This document shows, piece by piece, positions 39,459 to 39,654 of a DNA stretch of 39,654 nt. Position numbers and translations under genes: made by a program. The stretch covers positions 1 to 39,654 of IMG/VR virus record IMGVR_UViG_3300022074_000123, one strand, 5' to 3'. Below the pieces are notes generated by a model. The model saw nothing but the letters and a program-made list of their open reading frames with translations, had not been told where the DNA came from and ran no database searches. The stretch comes from a virus. Positions within the stretch are counted from its first letter, which is position 1. Every line of letters starts with the position of its first letter.

Positions 39459-39654
39459 ATGGCAACACAAGTAAAGGGCGTAAGAGCCAACAAACCAAAC
39501 GATTCATTTGGAGTAACAAATAACGAAAATCTTTATCGTGGCAAATATCGTGAAGATGTTTACAAAGATGAAGAGGAACAAACAGAAGAAACTCAAGACC
39601 CCACACAAGTGGCTACTCAAGAGAAACCAAAACCTTCTGAAAATAGTTTTGCAG
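39459..39654 (+). CDS. probable scaffold / head-assembly protein (3' truncated)
   Basis: The visible 65 residues begin MATQVKGVRANKPNDSFGV and continue with an acidic, polar stretch (EDVYKDEEEQTEETQ). A GAGGT site lies eight bases before the ATG; an in-frame ATG at 39444 is possible but poorly placed. Acidic, low-complexity N-termini and location after the portal fit a capsid scaffold gene, which in these phages precedes the major capsid gene. Most of the gene is beyond the window end, so this is an inference from order and composition. Confidence 0.55.
   Translation, partial: MATQVKGVRANKPNDSFGVTNNENLYRGKYREDVYKDEEEQTEETQDPTQVATQEKPKPSENSFA

Noticed and set aside
1-39654. CRISPR arrays, insertion sequences or rRNA genes
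   Set aside because: No regularly spaced repeats of suitable length, transposase motifs or rRNA-like sequences were seen.

Overview
The window is a single, gapless stretch of a tailed-phage genome with a podovirus-like gene set, almost certainly a marine HMO-2011-type phage (the group named after a SAR116 phage, with relatives on roseobacters and SAR11). The evidence is: AT-rich, tightly packed genes joined by TAATG/ATGA overlaps; a T7-like replication set (primase, DnaB-type helicase, family A DNA polymerase, endonuclease I, Fe-S exonuclease); a DnaJ-like CxxCxGxG zinc-finger insertion in the polymerase, which I recall as the hallmark of HMO-2011; a monomeric B12-dependent ribonucleotide reductase; and a large portal and terminase with three long uncharacterised virion proteins. 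There are no host housekeeping genes, rRNA, CRISPR arrays or insertion sequences.

Layout. Positions 1-13081 (+) hold the end of the late region: tail-fibre genes including three tandem paralogues, a small conserved protein, a holin-like protein, then a run of uncharacterised virion genes ending in a 1631-residue protein that I read as ejected internal virion proteins. Positions 13078-22912 (-) hold the replication and nucleotide operon, read right to left: primase, helicase, 3'-5' exonuclease, polymerase, possible ssDNA-binding protein, Fe-S exonuclease, unknown, endonuclease I, unknown, DUF3310, ribonucleotide reductase, PD-(D/E)XK nuclease, unknown. It converges on the late genes with a 4-base overlap. 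A divergent promoter at about 22920-22990 separates it from the rightward early region (23019-29460): a ribbon-helix-helix protein, a cytosine methyltransferase with its own promoter and terminator, a DUF932 protein, and many small proteins including three tiny membrane proteins. Positions 29461-30163 are non-coding, with a terminator, repeats, a branched RNA-like fold and a strong sigma70-type promoter. From 30164 (+) the packaging and head genes follow: a small conserved protein, terminase small and large subunits, a 665-residue protein with a tyrosine-recombinase-like pattern, the portal, an out-of-frame gene nested in the portal 3' end, an 850-residue virion protein, and the start of a probable scaffold gene that runs off the end.

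How it works together. The helicase, primase and split polymerase copy the genome. The Fe-S exonuclease and endonuclease I probably degrade or process host and recombining DNA, and ribonucleotide reductase makes deoxynucleotides from the released or host pools. The terminase packages DNA through the portal, and the internal virion proteins probably build the channel for DNA entry. No lysozyme or amidase was recognised. Most noteworthy: the split polymerase, the nested gene in the portal, the recombinase-like protein between terminase and portal, two covarying hairpins ahead of the scaffold gene, a Shine-Dalgarno built into the shared GDLA ending of the tail-fibre paralogues, and the structured non-coding block before the terminase.
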